Shown here one piece after another: positions 9,051 to 18,419 of a stretch of 64,000 nt of DNA. Position 1 is the stretch's first letter. The number at the start of each line of letters is the position of its first letter. The translations under genes were made by a program, and so were the position numbers. The stretch comes from Arthrobacter sp. Edens01 (GTDB taxonomy: Bacteria > Actinomycetota > Actinomycetes > Actinomycetales > Micrococcaceae). The stretch covers positions 451,664 to 515,663 of the forward strand of contig NZ_LKIU01000005.1 in the NCBI RefSeq assembly GCF_001307035.1, read 5' to 3'. The notes beneath the pieces are model-generated. The model had not been told where the DNA came from. It did no database searches and worked only from the letters and a program-made list of their open reading frames with translations.

Positions 9051-10040
9051 GTGTATTACTGGAATGACCTTGCGGAGGTGCCGTCCGACCTTGGTCCGAC
9101 AGTAGTTACGATCGGCAATTTCGACGGCGTCCACCTCGGCCACCAGCACGTTCTTTCGCGCCTGGTTAAGACCGCACGCGACCGCGGTGCAGCCGCCGTC
9201 GCACTTTCCTTTGACCCGCACCCCGCCGCCGTCCACCGTCCGGAGAGCGCCCCGGTGCTCATTATGGGGCCCGCAGACCGGACCGAAGCCCTGGCGGAGA
9301 CCGGGCTCGACGGCCTGCTGATGGTCCACTACGACTTGGACCTGGCGGCGCTGAGCGCTGAGGAGTTTGTCCGAAGGTTCCTTGCTGACGGGCTGCACGC
9401 CGTGGCCGTGGTGCTGGGCCATGACGCCAGGTTTGGACGCGGCAACACCGGAGACCTGGACACCATGCGCGAGCTCGGTGCCGAGCTGGGTTTTGATGTT
9501 GTGGCGGTCGACGACTTCGACGCCCTTCCGGAAGGACCCGGGGACATCCAGGGGCGCCGCTGCTCCTCAACGTGGATCCGTGAAGCACTGGCTGCCGGGG
9601 ACGTACGCACGGCAACACGCCTGCTGGGCCGCACCCACCGTATGCGCGGCACTGTGGTTCACGGCGCCGCCCGCGGACGCGAACTCGGCTTCCCCACGGC
9701 GAACCTGGCGCCGGAATCCACCGGGCTTATTCCGGCCGACGGCATCTACGCCGGCTGGCTCGTGGATTCTGCCGGAACCCGCTGGCCTGCGGCCATCTCA
9801 GTGGGTTCAAACCCCACCTTCGACGGCGTCAGCCGCCAGGTGGAGGCTCACGTCATTGACCGCCCGCAGGAAGCAGTGGAGGATTTCGACCTGTACGGCC
9901 AGACCGTGGGGGTTGAATTCGTGGACCGGCTTCGGGGAATGGTCGCGTACACGGGCCCGGAGGCACTAATCGAGCAGATGCGCCTTGACGTGGCGCGCAC
10001 CCGCGAGGTCCTTTCGACAGAAGGCCCCGTCGCCGGGTAA
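9051..10040 (+). CDS. ribF: Bifunctional riboflavin kinase/FAD synthetase RibF
   Basis: Converts riboflavin to FMN and FMN to FAD. The N-terminal adenylyltransferase domain shows GNFDGVHLGHQ (HxGH motif near 24-30), VVLGHDARFGRG and SSTWIRE. The C-terminal kinase domain starts near GRTHRMRGTVVHG and contains GFPTANL and a Gly-Ile-Tyr-Ala block. 329 residues is typical. GTG start with AAGGAG at 9040-9045. No FMN riboswitch is visible upstream. The rpsO promoter appears to overlap its stop codon. Confidence 0.96.
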   Translation: MYYWNDLAEVPSDLGPTVVTIGNFDGVHLGHQHVLSRLVKTARDRGAAAVALSFDPHPAAVHRPESAPVLIMGPADRTEALAETGLDGLLMVHYDLDLAALSAEEFVRRFLADGLHAVAVVLGHDARFGRGNTGDLDTMRELGAELGFDVVAVDDFDALPEGPGDIQGRRCSSTWIREALAAGDVRTATRLLGRTHRMRGTVVHGAARGRELGFPTANLAPESTGLIPADGIYAGWLVDSAGTRWPAAISVGSNPTFDGVSRQVEAHVIDRPQEAVEDFDLYGQTVGVEFVDRLRGMVAYTGPEALIEQMRLDVARTREVLSTEGPVAG

Positions 10041-10043
10041 ACT
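10013..10043 (+). promoter_or_regulatory. Candidate rpsO promoter at the ribF stop
   Basis: A TAAACT -10 hexamer (10038-10043) contains the ribF TAA. A TCGACA (10014-10019) lies 18 bp upstream as a possible -35. This would give rpsO a leader of about 120 nt. Confidence 0.45.
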
Positions 10044-10090
10044 GGAGCAAAATTCGGCTGCGGTCCGTGGCGGCTGAATTTCTTTGTGTC

Positions 10091-10114
10091 TGCCGCGTTT
10101 ATGCGCAGGCGGCA
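10091..10114 (+). promoter_or_regulatory. rpsO: Hairpin in the rpsO leader
   Basis: TGCCGC (10091-10096) can pair with GCGGCA (10109-10114). S15 represses its own mRNA through leader structures in several bacteria, so this leader is a plausible control site, but the structure does not match a specific class that I know. Confidence 0.3.
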
Positions 10115-10173
10115 CAGGGTTCCCGGCAGCGAAGTGCTGATTCGGGCCTCACGGCACAACTGTAGGAGTTACA

Positions 10174-10443
10174 TTGGCACTCGATCCCGCCGTCAAGCAG
10201 GCAATCATCAAGGAATTCGCTCTCACCGAAGGTGACACCGGATCCCCCGAGGTTCAGGTTGCTGTTCTGTCCCGTCGTATTTCGGACCTGACCGAGCACC
10301 TGAAGACCCACAAGCACGACCACCACACCCGCCGCGGCCTGATGGCCCTGGTTGGCCGTCGTCGCCGCATGCTGGGTTACCTGCGCGAGACCGACATCAC
10401 GCGTTACCGTGCGCTCATCGAGCGTCTCGGCCTGCGCCGCTAG
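10174..10443 (+). CDS. rpsO: 30S ribosomal protein S15
   Basis: S15 binds the 16S central domain early in 30S assembly and bridges to the 50S. 89 residues with the family blocks [22 protein letters not shown] and RRRMLGYL. The start is TTG, fixed by TAGGAG at 10163-10168 and by homology ([10 protein letters not shown]); no better upstream codon exists. A GC-rich terminator follows, then a long leader to pnp, the usual partner gene. Confidence 0.97.
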   Translation: MALDPAVKQAIIKEFALTEGDTGSPEVQVAVLSRRISDLTEHLKTHKHDHHTRRGLMALVGRRRRMLGYLRETDITRYRALIERLGLRR

Positions 10444-10454
10444 TTCTGCTTTGA

Positions 10455-10490
10455 GGGCGGTTCCTGCGTAACTGCGCAGGGCCGCCCTTT
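10455..10490 (+). terminator. rpsO terminator
   Basis: Outer stem GGGCGG/CCGCCC (10455-10460/10482-10487) and inner stem CCTGCG/CGCAGG (10463-10468/10475-10480) with a 6-nt loop, followed by TTT. It suggests pnp has its own promoter or depends on read-through. Confidence 0.7.
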
Positions 10491-10768
10491 AGCGCAGGGT
10501 ACAGCCAGGCAGACATGGACACCGGGTTAGTCCGGAAGCGCACCTGCCCCAAGCTGTACCGGCACTACCGAAGTAAAAGAAAAAACAAATACAGGAGTCA
10601 GCCAGCATCGCAGCATTCGCGGTCCTCGGTAGTGGTCTCCGGGAGCAACAGCCCGTGGACCTCGATCGAAGACCGGGTGTTGAATCCCCAGCCCCGCATC
10701 CGCGGAGGGAAGGGAATCATGGGACGGTGCTGGGTGCCTCCGCATCAAAGAAACGGAGGTGACTCTCT
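10491..10768 (+). promoter_or_regulatory. pnp: Long structured pnp 5' leader
   Basis: No conserved protein is encoded in these 278 bases. CCTCCG (10737-10742) can pair with CGGAGG (10754-10759), which is the pnp ribosome-binding site, around an 11-nt A-rich loop. The same stretch extended by one base (10737-10743) can instead pair with GCGGAGG at 10702-10708. The two pairings exclude each other. A further stem (10634-10638 with 10670-10674, and 10640-10643 with 10652-10655 inside it) lies upstream. Leader-based autocontrol of PNPase is known in other bacteria; this particular switch is an inference. Confidence 0.5.
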
Positions 10769-12991
10769 ATGGAGGGTCCCGAAATCCAGTATTCAGAAGC
10801 CGTAATTGACAACGGCCGTTTCGGCAAGCGCGTTATCCGCTTCGAAACCGGCCGCCTCGCAGCCCAGGCCGCAGGTTCCGCGATGGTCTACATCGACGAA
10901 GACACCGCACTGCTCTCGGCAACCTCTGCCGGCAAGTCCCCGCGTGAAGGCTTTGACTTCTTCCCGCTGACCGTGGACGTCGAGGAGCGTATGTACGCTG
11001 CCGGCCGCATCCCGGGCTCGTTCTTCCGCCGTGAAGGACGCCCGTCCACCGAAGCCATCCTGGCCTGCCGCCTGATGGACCGCCCGCTGCGCCCGGCATT
11101 CGTCAAGGGCCTGCGCAACGAAGTCCAGGTTGTTGTCACCGTTATGGCGATCAACCCGGACGTGCTCTACGACGTGGTTGCCATCAACGCATCCTCCATG
11201 TCCACCCAGCTTTCCGGCCTGCCGTTCTCCGGCCCGATCGGCGGCGTCCGCGTTGCCCTGGTCGAAGGCCAGTGGGTCGCGTTCCCGAAGCACTCCGAGC
11301 TGGAGCGCGCTGTGTTCTCCATGGTGGTTGCCGGCCGCATTGCCGGTGACGACGTCGCCATCATGATGGTTGAAGCCGAAGCCACGGACAACGCCTGGAA
11401 CCTCATCAAGGAAGAGGGCGCCACCGCCCCGACCGAAGAGGTTGTTGCTGAAGGCCTCGAAGCCGCCAAGCCGTTCATCAAGGTTCTGTGCGACGCACAG
11501 TCCGACCTGGCTGCACGCGCCGCCAAGCCGACTGTAGAGTTCCCGATCTTCCTGGATTACCAGGACGACGTTTACGAAGCTGTTGAAGCTGCTGCCGCCG
11601 CCAAGCTGGCAGAGGTCTTCACCATCGCTGACAAGCAGGAGCGCGACGCCGCTTCCGACGCCCTGAAGGACGAAGTCAAGGCTTCCCTGGCCGAGCGCTT
11701 CGAAGGCCGTGAGAACGAAGTTTCCGCAGCGTTCCGCTCGGTCACCAAGCAGGTTGTCCGCCAGCGCATCCTCAAGGACCAGATCCGCATCGACGGCCGT
11801 GGCCTGACGGATATCCGCCAGCTCACCGCCGAGGTTGAGGTTCTGCCCCGCGTTCACGGTTCGGCAATTTTCGAGCGCGGCGAAACCCAGATCCTGGGCG
11901 TCACCACGCTGAACATGCTCAAGATGGAACAGCAGATTGACTCGCTGTCGCCGGTAACGCGCAAGCGCTACATGCACAACTACAACTTCCCGCCGTACTC
12001 CACCGGTGAGACCGGCCGCGTGGGCTCGCCCAAGCGCCGCGAAATCGGCCACGGTGCCCTGGCAGAGCGTGCGCTCATGCCGGTGCTGCCGTCGCGTGAA
12101 GAGTTCCCGTACGCCATCCGCCAGGTCTCCGAGGCACTGTCCTCCAACGGCTCCACCTCAATGGGTTCGGTCTGCGCCTCGACGCTGTCCATGCTCAACG
12201 CCGGTGTGCCGCTGAAGGCTCCGGTTGCCGGCATCGCCATGGGCCTGGTCTCCGACCAGGTTGACGGCGAGACCCGCTACGCAGCCCTGACCGATATCCT
12301 CGGCGCCGAAGATGCCTTCGGTGACATGGACTTCAAGGTTGCCGGTACCTCCGAGTTCGTTACCGCCATCCAGCTCGATACCAAGCTCGACGGCATCCCC
12401 GCCTCGGTCCTGGCCGCAGCCCTGAAGCAGGCCCGCGAAGCCCGCCTGCACATCCTCGGTGTCATGGACGCCGCGATCGATACCCCGGATGAGCTCTCCG
12501 AGTTCGCTCCGCGGATCATCTCGGTGAAGATCCCCGTGGACAAGATCGGCGAGGTCATTGGCCCGAAGGGCAAGATGATCAACCAGATCCAGGAAGACAC
12601 CGGCGCTGACATCTCCATCGAAGATGACGGCACGGTCCTGATCGGCGCCACGGACGGCACGTCCGCCGAGGCTGCCCGGGCTGCGATCAACGCGATTGCC
12701 AACCCGATGGTTCCCGAACTGGGCGAGCGTTACCTGGGCACCGTTGTGAAGACCACCACCTTTGGTGCCTTCATCTCCCTGACCCCGGGCAAGGACGGCC
12801 TGCTGCACATCTCCGAGCTGCGCAAGCTCTCGGGCGGCAAGCGCGTTGACAACGTGGATGACGTTGTCTCCGTCGGCCAGAAGATCCAGGTTGAAATCAC
12901 CAAGATTGACGACCGCGGCAAGCTGTCGCTCTCGCCGGTTGTTGCTGAAGACGACGCCGAGGGCGAAGCGGCTGCTGAGACAGCAGAGTAG
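10769..12991 (+). CDS. pnp: Polyribonucleotide nucleotidyltransferase (PNPase)
   Basis: Phosphorolytic 3'-5' exoribonuclease, or polymerase of RNA tails. 740 residues with two RNase PH-like cores joined by a helical domain, a KH domain ([20 protein letters not shown], near 589-608) and a C-terminal S1 domain ([20 protein letters not shown], near 651-670), ending in an acidic tail. The ATG follows CGGAGGT (10754-10760) at an 8-nt gap. The M16 peptidase gene begins at the next base after the stop, an arrangement conserved in actinobacteria. Confidence 0.98.
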   Translation: MEGPEIQYSEAVIDNGRFGKRVIRFETGRLAAQAAGSAMVYIDEDTALLSATSAGKSPREGFDFFPLTVDVEERMYAAGRIPGSFFRREGRPSTEAILACRLMDRPLRPAFVKGLRNEVQVVVTVMAINPDVLYDVVAINASSMSTQLSGLPFSGPIGGVRVALVEGQWVAFPKHSELERAVFSMVVAGRIAGDDVAIMMVEAEATDNAWNLIKEEGATAPTEEVVAEGLEAAKPFIKVLCDAQSDLAARAAKPTVEFPIFLDYQDDVYEAVEAAAAAKLAEVFTIADKQERDAASDALKDEVKASLAERFEGRENEVSAAFRSVTKQVVRQRILKDQIRIDGRGLTDIRQLTAEVEVLPRVHGSAIFERGETQILGVTTLNMLKMEQQIDSLSPVTRKRYMHNYNFPPYSTGETGRVGSPKRREIGHGALAERALMPVLPSREEFPYAIRQVSEALSSNGSTSMGSVCASTLSMLNAGVPLKAPVAGIAMGLVSDQVDGETRYAALTDILGAEDAFGDMDFKVAGTSEFVTAIQLDTKLDGIPASVLAAALKQAREARLHILGVMDAAIDTPDELSEFAPRIISVKIPVDKIGEVIGPKGKMINQIQEDTGADISIEDDGTVLIGATDGTSAEAARAAINAIANPMVPELGERYLGTVVKTTTFGAFISLTPGKDGLLHISELRKLSGGKRVDNVDDVVSVGQKIQVEITKIDDRGKLSLSPVVAEDDAEGEAAAETAE

Positions 12992-14386
12992 ATGCCTGAA
13001 AACACTGCAGACAGCCGTTCCGGCGCGGGTTTTTCCCGCACCGGGACGGTTGTCCCATTTCCCCTGACATCCCGGGCGGGCGATCCGGCACTGGAAATCG
13101 GTGACCCGGCCGGCGCCGTCGTGCGCCGTTCCGTCCTTCCCGGCGGCGTACGTGTGCTCACCGAGTCAATGCCCGGCCAGCGCAGCGCGACCATCGGCTT
13201 TTGGGTTGGCGTAGGTTCGCGTGACGAGGCCGAAGGCCGGCACGGTTCCACGCACTTCCTGGAGCACCTGCTGTTCAAGGGCACGTCCCGGCGCAGCGCC
13301 ATGGACATCGCCTCTGCGTTCGACGAGGTAGGAGGAGAATCTAACGCCGCGACGGCGAAGGAAACCACCTGCTACTACGCCCGCGTGCTGGACACCGACC
13401 TGCCAATGGCCATTGACGTCATTGCGGACATGGTGACCTCAGCCGTGCTCGATGCCGAGGAGCTGGAGCAGGAACGCGACGTCATCCTCGAGGAAATCGC
13501 GATGGACGCCGATGACCCCGCGGATCTCTGCCACGAGAAGTTCGCCGAAGCCGTGCTGGGCGACCACCCGCTGGGCCGGCCCATCGGCGGCACCCCGGAA
13601 GCGATCAAGGCGGTGCCGCGCGAGGCAGTGCTGGAGCACTACCGGCGCCACTACCGGCCCGAGACCCTGGTGGTCACGGCAGCCGGAGGACTTGAGCACG
13701 AGATTGTGGTGTCCCTGGTCCTGGACGCGCTTAAGCGTGCCGGCTGGGAACTGGACGAGACGGCCGAACCTGCCCCGCGCAGGGACACCACCCCGGCGCA
13801 GATCACCGGCGGGGGCGGCATCCATGTCATCAACCGCCCGGTGGAACAGGCCAACATTGTGCTGGGCTGCCCCTCGCTGACGGCCACGGACAGCCGCCGG
13901 TTCGCCATGAGCGTGCTGAACACCATCCTGGGCGGCGGCATGTCTTCCCGTCTGTTCCAGGAGATCCGCGAGAAGCGGGGACTGGTCTACTCGACGTACT
14001 CCTTCTCCGCGGCCTACACCGATGCCGGATACTTCGGCATGTATGCGGGCTGCTCTCCGGCCAAGACCCGGCAGGTCATCGACCTGCTGCAGTCAGAACT
14101 CGAGCGCCTGGCAGCGGACGGCGTCGAACCCGGGGAACTGGCCCGCGCACTGGGTCAGATTTCCGGCGGACTGGTGCTGGGCATGGAGGACACCGGTTCG
14201 CGGATGTCCCGCCTGGGCAGCGCCGAGCTTGTCCGCGGCGAATACGTGGACATCGAAGAATCCCTGGCACGGATCCGTGCCGTCACGGCCGAACAGGTCC
14301 AGGAGCTCGCCGCCGAACTTGCAGCAGCCCCGCGGACCATCACCGTGGTGGGTCCCTTCAACTCTCCGGCGGACCTGGGCTTCTAG
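12992..14386 (+). CDS. M16 family zinc metallopeptidase
   Basis: Pitrilysin/processing-peptidase-type protein of 464 residues. The inverted zinc motif HxxEH is HFLEH at 88-92, with the third ligand Glu expected in the downstream DVILEEIAMD block. The C-terminal inactive-like half contains the GGGMSSRLFQEIREKRGLVY signature. Its ATG immediately follows the pnp stop, so it is translationally coupled to pnp. The function in actinobacteria is not settled; peptide or misfolded-protein degradation is likely. A very long hairpin follows the stop. Confidence 0.93.
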   Translation: MPENTADSRSGAGFSRTGTVVPFPLTSRAGDPALEIGDPAGAVVRRSVLPGGVRVLTESMPGQRSATIGFWVGVGSRDEAEGRHGSTHFLEHLLFKGTSRRSAMDIASAFDEVGGESNAATAKETTCYYARVLDTDLPMAIDVIADMVTSAVLDAEELEQERDVILEEIAMDADDPADLCHEKFAEAVLGDHPLGRPIGGTPEAIKAVPREAVLEHYRRHYRPETLVVTAAGGLEHEIVVSLVLDALKRAGWELDETAEPAPRRDTTPAQITGGGGIHVINRPVEQANIVLGCPSLTATDSRRFAMSVLNTILGGGMSSRLFQEIREKRGLVYSTYSFSAAYTDAGYFGMYAGCSPAKTRQVIDLLQSELERLAADGVEPGELARALGQISGGLVLGMEDTGSRMSRLGSAELVRGEYVDIEESLARIRAVTAEQVQELAAELAAAPRTITVVGPFNSPADLGF

Positions 14387-14398
14387 CCTCTTCCCCTC

Positions 14399-14458
14399 AT
14401 CGAGATGACAGAAACTGCCCGTATGAACGCTCATTCGGGCAGTTTCTGCTATCTCGAT
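14399..14458. terminator. 60-bp imperfect palindrome between convergent genes
   Basis: Arms pair over 8 bp (14399-14406/14451-14458), a 3x3 internal mismatch, 12 bp (14410-14421/14436-14447) and a short inner 4-bp stem (14423-14426/14431-14434). The plus-strand side is followed by TGTTTTGTT, so it can terminate the M16 peptidase transcript. Its length is greater than termination needs. Confidence 0.75.
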
Positions 14459-14486
14459 TGTTTTGTTGGGTGGAGGGGCTGAGGGT

Positions 14487-14747
14487 CTAACCGCCGGCAA
14501 AGGGCGGAAGGATGTCCACGGTGTCCCCGGGACCCAGCAGCAGAGTGCGGTTCCGGGCCGCAACCTCATTGACCAGAAACGTGCTGCGCCCGATCACGGT
14601 CTGCAGGACGGGAGTTCCTTCCGGGGCATCGGGATGCAGCGCGGCCAGCTTTTCCAGCAGTTCACCGAGCTGCAGGGGACCGGCGTCCAGGGTTTCCTCT
14701 TCGATTCCCGCGGCTGCCTTCGCAGCGCCAAAATAGCGGATCAGCAC
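14487..14747 (-). CDS. moaD: Molybdopterin synthase small subunit MoaD
   Basis: Ubiquitin-like sulfur carrier, 86 residues, ending in the Gly-Gly tail (PPFAGG) that is adenylated and thiocarboxylated to donate sulfur in molybdopterin synthesis with MoaE. N-terminal MLIRYFGAAKAAAG is typical. The GTG start begins one base after the moaA stop, so moaA and moaD are coupled. The partner moaE lies about 6 kb away on the other strand; no moeB-like activating enzyme is in the window. Confidence 0.92.
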   Translation of the reverse strand: MLIRYFGAAKAAAGIEEETLDAGPLQLGELLEKLAALHPDAPEGTPVLQTVIGRSTFLVNEVAARNRTLLLGPGDTVDILPPFAGG

Positions 14748-15866
14748 TTAGCCACCTATCGCACTCATAGTTCTTTCGGGCTGCACGTAATCCGGTGCGC
14801 CCAGTCCGGCATGGTCCATTCCATGCGCCTTTGGCTTGCCCCACATGGCTTCCTGCCAGCGGCGCGCGACGGCGGTGTCGTCACCGGTGCTCCTGAGCAG
14901 TTCCAGCAGGTCTGTCTCTTCGTGGGAGAACAGGCAGCTGCGCACCTTTCCCTCCGCGGTAATGCGCGTGCGGCGGCAGTCGGCGCAGAACGGTTCGGTC
15001 ACCGAGGCAATGATCCCGACGACGCCGGCAACCTCAGCGGGGGAGGGACGGTGCCGCACTTCCCACCGTTCGGCCGGAGCGCCGTCGCGGTTGCGCGGGT
15101 CGGGGGTGAGGACAAAGCGTTCCTCCAGCAGGGCGCGGATTTCAGCAGCGGTGATCATTCCCTCGCGGGTCCAACCATGGTCCGCGTCCAGGGGCATCTG
15201 TTCGATGAACCGCAGCTCGAATCCGTGCTGTACGGCCCAGTCCAGGAGCGCGGGTGCCTCAGCGTCATTGATGCCGCGCATCAGTACGGCATTGATCTTG
15301 ATGAGTCCCAGGCCCACGCGGGCTGCTTCCTCGACGCCGGCCAGGACCCGGTCCAGGAAGGGGCGCCGGGTGAGCTGGGCGAAGGTACCCGGATGCAGTG
15401 AGTCCAGGGAAACGTTGATGCGGGTCAGTCCCGCCTCTTTGAGCGCTGACGCCTTTTTGTCCAAACCCAGTCCGTTAGTGGTCAGGGAAACCGGAAGGTC
15501 CGGATGGTTGGCCCGGATTCCGCCGACTATTTCCACCAGGTCTGCCCGCACGAGCGGCTCCCCGCCTGTCAGCCGCAGCTCCCGGACGCCCAGGCCGTTG
15601 ACGCCGATTCCCACCAGCCGGATGATTTCCGCGGCGGTCAGCACCTTGTCCTTGGGCAGCCAGTCAAGGCCCGAGGCGGGCATGCAGTAGGTGCAGCGCA
15701 GGTTGCACTTATCCGTCAGGGACAGCCGCATGTCCGTAGCCCGGCGTCCATAGCGGTCAACAAGTCCGTCCAGCTGCTCCGGAACGCCTGCGCCCGCCAG
15801 GACGCCTGCTCCTCCCGCGGCGGGCCGCGGCGGTGTGAAGGCGGGCATGCCGAGCTCAATTCCCAT
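14748..15866 (-). CDS. moaA: GTP 3',8-cyclase MoaA
   Basis: Radical SAM enzyme that begins molybdenum cofactor synthesis by rearranging GTP with MoaC. The N-terminal 4Fe-4S cluster Cys are C54, C58 and C61 (CNLRCTYC). The C-terminal cluster lies in CADCRRTRITAEGKVRSC. The chain ends in Gly-Gly, required in this family. 372 residues including about 30 extra N-terminal residues. TACACT 6 nt before the ATG suggests leaderless transcription, which leaves no room for a Moco riboswitch. Confidence 0.97.
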   Translation of the reverse strand: MGIELGMPAFTPPRPAAGGAGVLAGAGVPEQLDGLVDRYGRRATDMRLSLTDKCNLRCTYCMPASGLDWLPKDKVLTAAEIIRLVGIGVNGLGVRELRLTGGEPLVRADLVEIVGGIRANHPDLPVSLTTNGLGLDKKASALKEAGLTRINVSLDSLHPGTFAQLTRRPFLDRVLAGVEEAARVGLGLIKINAVLMRGINDAEAPALLDWAVQHGFELRFIEQMPLDADHGWTREGMITAAEIRALLEERFVLTPDPRNRDGAPAERWEVRHRPSPAEVAGVVGIIASVTEPFCADCRRTRITAEGKVRSCLFSHEETDLLELLRSTGDDTAVARRWQEAMWGKPKAHGMDHAGLGAPDYVQPERTMSAIGG

Positions 15867-16010
15867 CCCCCGAGTGTAGGCGGTTTCACATCACGTCTCT
15901 AGGACGGCACAGCGGCTCACACAAACTCATCAGGTACCCCTGCCATAATCGGGCGGGATAGGCGTGCCTGCGGTGCGCGGAACAGGCTGCGGCCGAAGGG
16001 AGAGCGGCAC

Positions 16011-17537
16011 ATGCCAGGGAAGCGGGGCTGGGCAGCGGCAGCCGGTATGGTGGCGGCCGGGATTGCCGTGGCGGCGGGAGAGCTTGCTGCGGCTGCCCTC
16101 AGCCCGTCGCTCTCACCGGTTACCGCCGTCGGCTCGGTGGTCATCGACGCAGTTCCCGGCCCGGTCAAGGACTGGGCGATTGCGGTATTCGGGACCTCGG
16201 ACAAGATTGCACTGCTGGCCTCAATGCTGGTCCTGATACTGCTGATCGGTGCCGCCTGCGGTGTCCTTGAGAAAGCCCGCCCGCCTGCGGGGTCTGCCGT
16301 CCTTGGCGCGTTTGGTGTCCTGGGCGCCGCTGCCGTGCTGTCCCGCGCGCAGTTCAGCCCGCTCGCGCTGCTGCCGCCGCTGGCCGCAGGGCTTGCGGGT
16401 GTGCTGGTGCTGCGGGCGCTGGCGGCAAGAATCCGCAGGTATGAGGCGGCACCACCAAGCGACGCCGGTGCCAGTCGGCGGGACGTGCTGCGGGCAGTGG
16501 GCGGGGGAGCAGCGGTTGCGGCCGTCGGCGGCGGGCTGGCCGTAGCTTCACGCAGCTCCCAGGTGGCCGTGGAGGACCTGCGGGCCAACCTGCAGCTGCC
16601 GGCGCCGGTCCAGCCAGCTCAGGCGATTCCTGCCGGTGCGGACCTGGGGGTCCCGGGGGCGGAGCCGCTGGTGACCCCGAACGGGGCTTTCTACCGCATA
16701 GATACCGCTCTGCGGGTGCCCCTGGTCAATCCGGATACGTGGAGCCTGCGGGTCACCGGGATGGTGGACCGCGAGGTTGAGATCAGCTACGCGGAGCTGA
16801 TGGCGAAGCCACTTCAGGAAAGCTGGATCACGCTTGCCTGCGTGTCCAACGAGGTGGGCGGCTCCCTGATTGGCAACGCAAAATGGCTGGGCTGGCCGGT
16901 GCGGACCCTCCTCGCTGAAGCGGGGGTGCAGCCGGGCGCGGACACAGTGCTTTCCAGAAGCGCGGACGGCTGGACGGCCACGACGCCCCTGGAAGCACTG
17001 ACGGATGCACGGGACTCGCTGCTGGCCGTGGCAATGAACGGCGAACCGCTGCCGCCCGAGCACGGCTTTCCGGTGCGAATGGTTGTGCCTGGTCTGTATG
17101 GCTACGTTTCCGCGACCAAATGGGTCACCGAGCTGAAAGTCTCACGCTTCGCCGACGAGGCTGCCTATTGGACCGACCGGGGATGGTCAGAACGCGGGCC
17201 GGTCAAGCTGTCCTCGCGGATTGATACACCCGGCCGGGGCGAAAACATCAACGCCGGGAAGACCACGGTTGCCGGGGTTGCCTGGGCCCAGCACACCGGG
17301 ATCAGCGCTGTGCAGGTGAAGGTCGACGACGGCGAATGGCTGGACGCCCGCCTCGCCGCCGGCATTTCGGCAGATACCTGGCGCCAGTTCGCGGCGGAGG
17401 TAGATCTTCCGGAGGGAGAGCACACCCTGAGCGTCCGGGCGCTCGACGCCAACGGCAACGTCCAGGATGCAGCTGAACGCCCGGTAGTGCCCGACGGCGC
17501 CACCGGCCTGCATACGGTGCGCGTCCAGGCTGCCTAG
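16011..17537 (+). CDS. Membrane-anchored sulfite-oxidase-type molybdopterin oxidoreductase
   Basis: 508 residues. Four hydrophobic segments fill the first 140 residues. A second basic-hydrophobic stretch (RRDVLRAVGGGAAVAAVGGG, about 157-176) is reminiscent of a twin-arginine region. The sulfite-oxidase Mo-cofactor domain follows, with the likely molybdenum-ligand C277 in ITLACVSNEVGG, then a C-terminal dimerisation domain. The extracytoplasmic side is the likely site of action. Substrate unknown. Located among Moco biosynthesis genes, so the cofactor supply and a user enzyme are clustered. Confidence 0.88.
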   Translation: MPGKRGWAAAAGMVAAGIAVAAGELAAAALSPSLSPVTAVGSVVIDAVPGPVKDWAIAVFGTSDKIALLASMLVLILLIGAACGVLEKARPPAGSAVLGAFGVLGAAAVLSRAQFSPLALLPPLAAGLAGVLVLRALAARIRRYEAAPPSDAGASRRDVLRAVGGGAAVAAVGGGLAVASRSSQVAVEDLRANLQLPAPVQPAQAIPAGADLGVPGAEPLVTPNGAFYRIDTALRVPLVNPDTWSLRVTGMVDREVEISYAELMAKPLQESWITLACVSNEVGGSLIGNAKWLGWPVRTLLAEAGVQPGADTVLSRSADGWTATTPLEALTDARDSLLAVAMNGEPLPPEHGFPVRMVVPGLYGYVSATKWVTELKVSRFADEAAYWTDRGWSERGPVKLSSRIDTPGRGENINAGKTTVAGVAWAQHTGISAVQVKVDDGEWLDARLAAGISADTWRQFAAEVDLPEGEHTLSVRALDANGNVQDAAERPVVPDGATGLHTVRVQAA

Positions 17538-17564
17538 GGCCTGCATGTCCGCTAGGGTCGACGG

Positions 17565-18374
17565 ATGGCAGTCAGCAACCTCGAAGGTACCTACAACTTC
17601 CGGGACACGGGAGGAACGCCGCTGGCCGGCGGCGGCAGAACGAAGCCAGGCGTCCTCTACCGGTCGGATGCGCTCAGTAACCTGACCCCGCAGGGACTTC
17701 AGCAGCTCTCCGGCTCTGGGATCAGCGTGATCGTCGACTTCCGGACACCGGCGGAAGCGCAGATGGCACCGGACCGGCTGCCTGTCTCCGTGGAGTTCAC
17801 CAAGGTCAATCTGCCGCTGCTTGAGGGGGCCTTCACCGGCACAGCACAGGAAGCAATGCAGCGGGCGGGTCTGCACCCTGAAGCCGCCGCCCGGGCAGTC
17901 CAGGCCGCGCTGGACCGGCTGCCGGACCTGGGCGAGGTTTACACCGGCATGCTCGAGCACGGAGCGCCCGAGTTCGCAGCGACAGCCCGGGCCATAACGT
18001 CCGCACAAGGTTCCACGCTGGTCCACTGCACCGCAGGCAAGGACCGCACGGGAGTGTCCATTGCCCTGGTTCTTGATGCCGTAGGTGTTGAACAGGACGC
18101 CGTCATTGCCGACTATCAGCAGAGCGAACGCAGCCTGGCGGGGGAATGGTCCGAGCGGATGCTGGGCATGGTTGCCTCTATGGGTGTCCCCGTGAACGAG
18201 CAGATCGTGGCCCTGGTAACCCGGGCTCCGGCTGACGCTATCCGCACCGCCCTGGCCTGGGTGCAGGAACACCACGGCTCTTCGGCCGGCTACCTCCGTT
18301 CCGGTGGACTTACGGACGCAGAGCTCTTCGAACTCCGCGCCCGGCTGCGGGACCAGGATCATCCGGCGGCATAG
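17565..18374 (+). CDS. Protein-tyrosine/serine phosphatase (Y_phosphatase3 type)
   Basis: 269 residues with NFRDTGGTPL near the start and the CX5R phosphatase loop HCTAGKDRTG, catalytic C155 and R161. This is the family of bacterial protein tyrosine phosphatases such as mycobacterial PtpB. It lies in the same direction between the molybdoenzyme and moeA, an odd place for a phosphatase. TAGGGT (17553-17558) 6 nt before the ATG suggests it has its own leaderless transcript. Substrate unknown. Confidence 0.88.
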   Translation: MAVSNLEGTYNFRDTGGTPLAGGGRTKPGVLYRSDALSNLTPQGLQQLSGSGISVIVDFRTPAEAQMAPDRLPVSVEFTKVNLPLLEGAFTGTAQEAMQRAGLHPEAAARAVQAALDRLPDLGEVYTGMLEHGAPEFAATARAITSAQGSTLVHCTAGKDRTGVSIALVLDAVGVEQDAVIADYQQSERSLAGEWSERMLGMVASMGVPVNEQIVALVTRAPADAIRTALAWVQEHHGSSAGYLRSGGLTDAELFELRARLRDQDHPAA

Positions 18375-18419
18375 ACTTTTGCGCAGACCATGACGGGGAC
18401 GAGGTTCCACAGGAGGAAC

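Noticed and set aside
9804-9821. GGTTCAAACCCCACC, which looks like a tRNA T-arm
   Set aside because: It lies inside the conserved riboflavin kinase part of ribF and no acceptor, D-arm or anticodon arm can be built around it.
10515-10805. 96-codon frame in the pnp leader
   Set aside because: No homology pattern, and it runs out of frame into pnp. The region is better explained as a structured leader.
15867-16010. Moco riboswitch upstream of moaA or the molybdoenzyme
   Set aside because: moaA has a -10 box 6 nt before its ATG, so no leader remains. No conserved multi-stem structure was found in the 144-bp gap.
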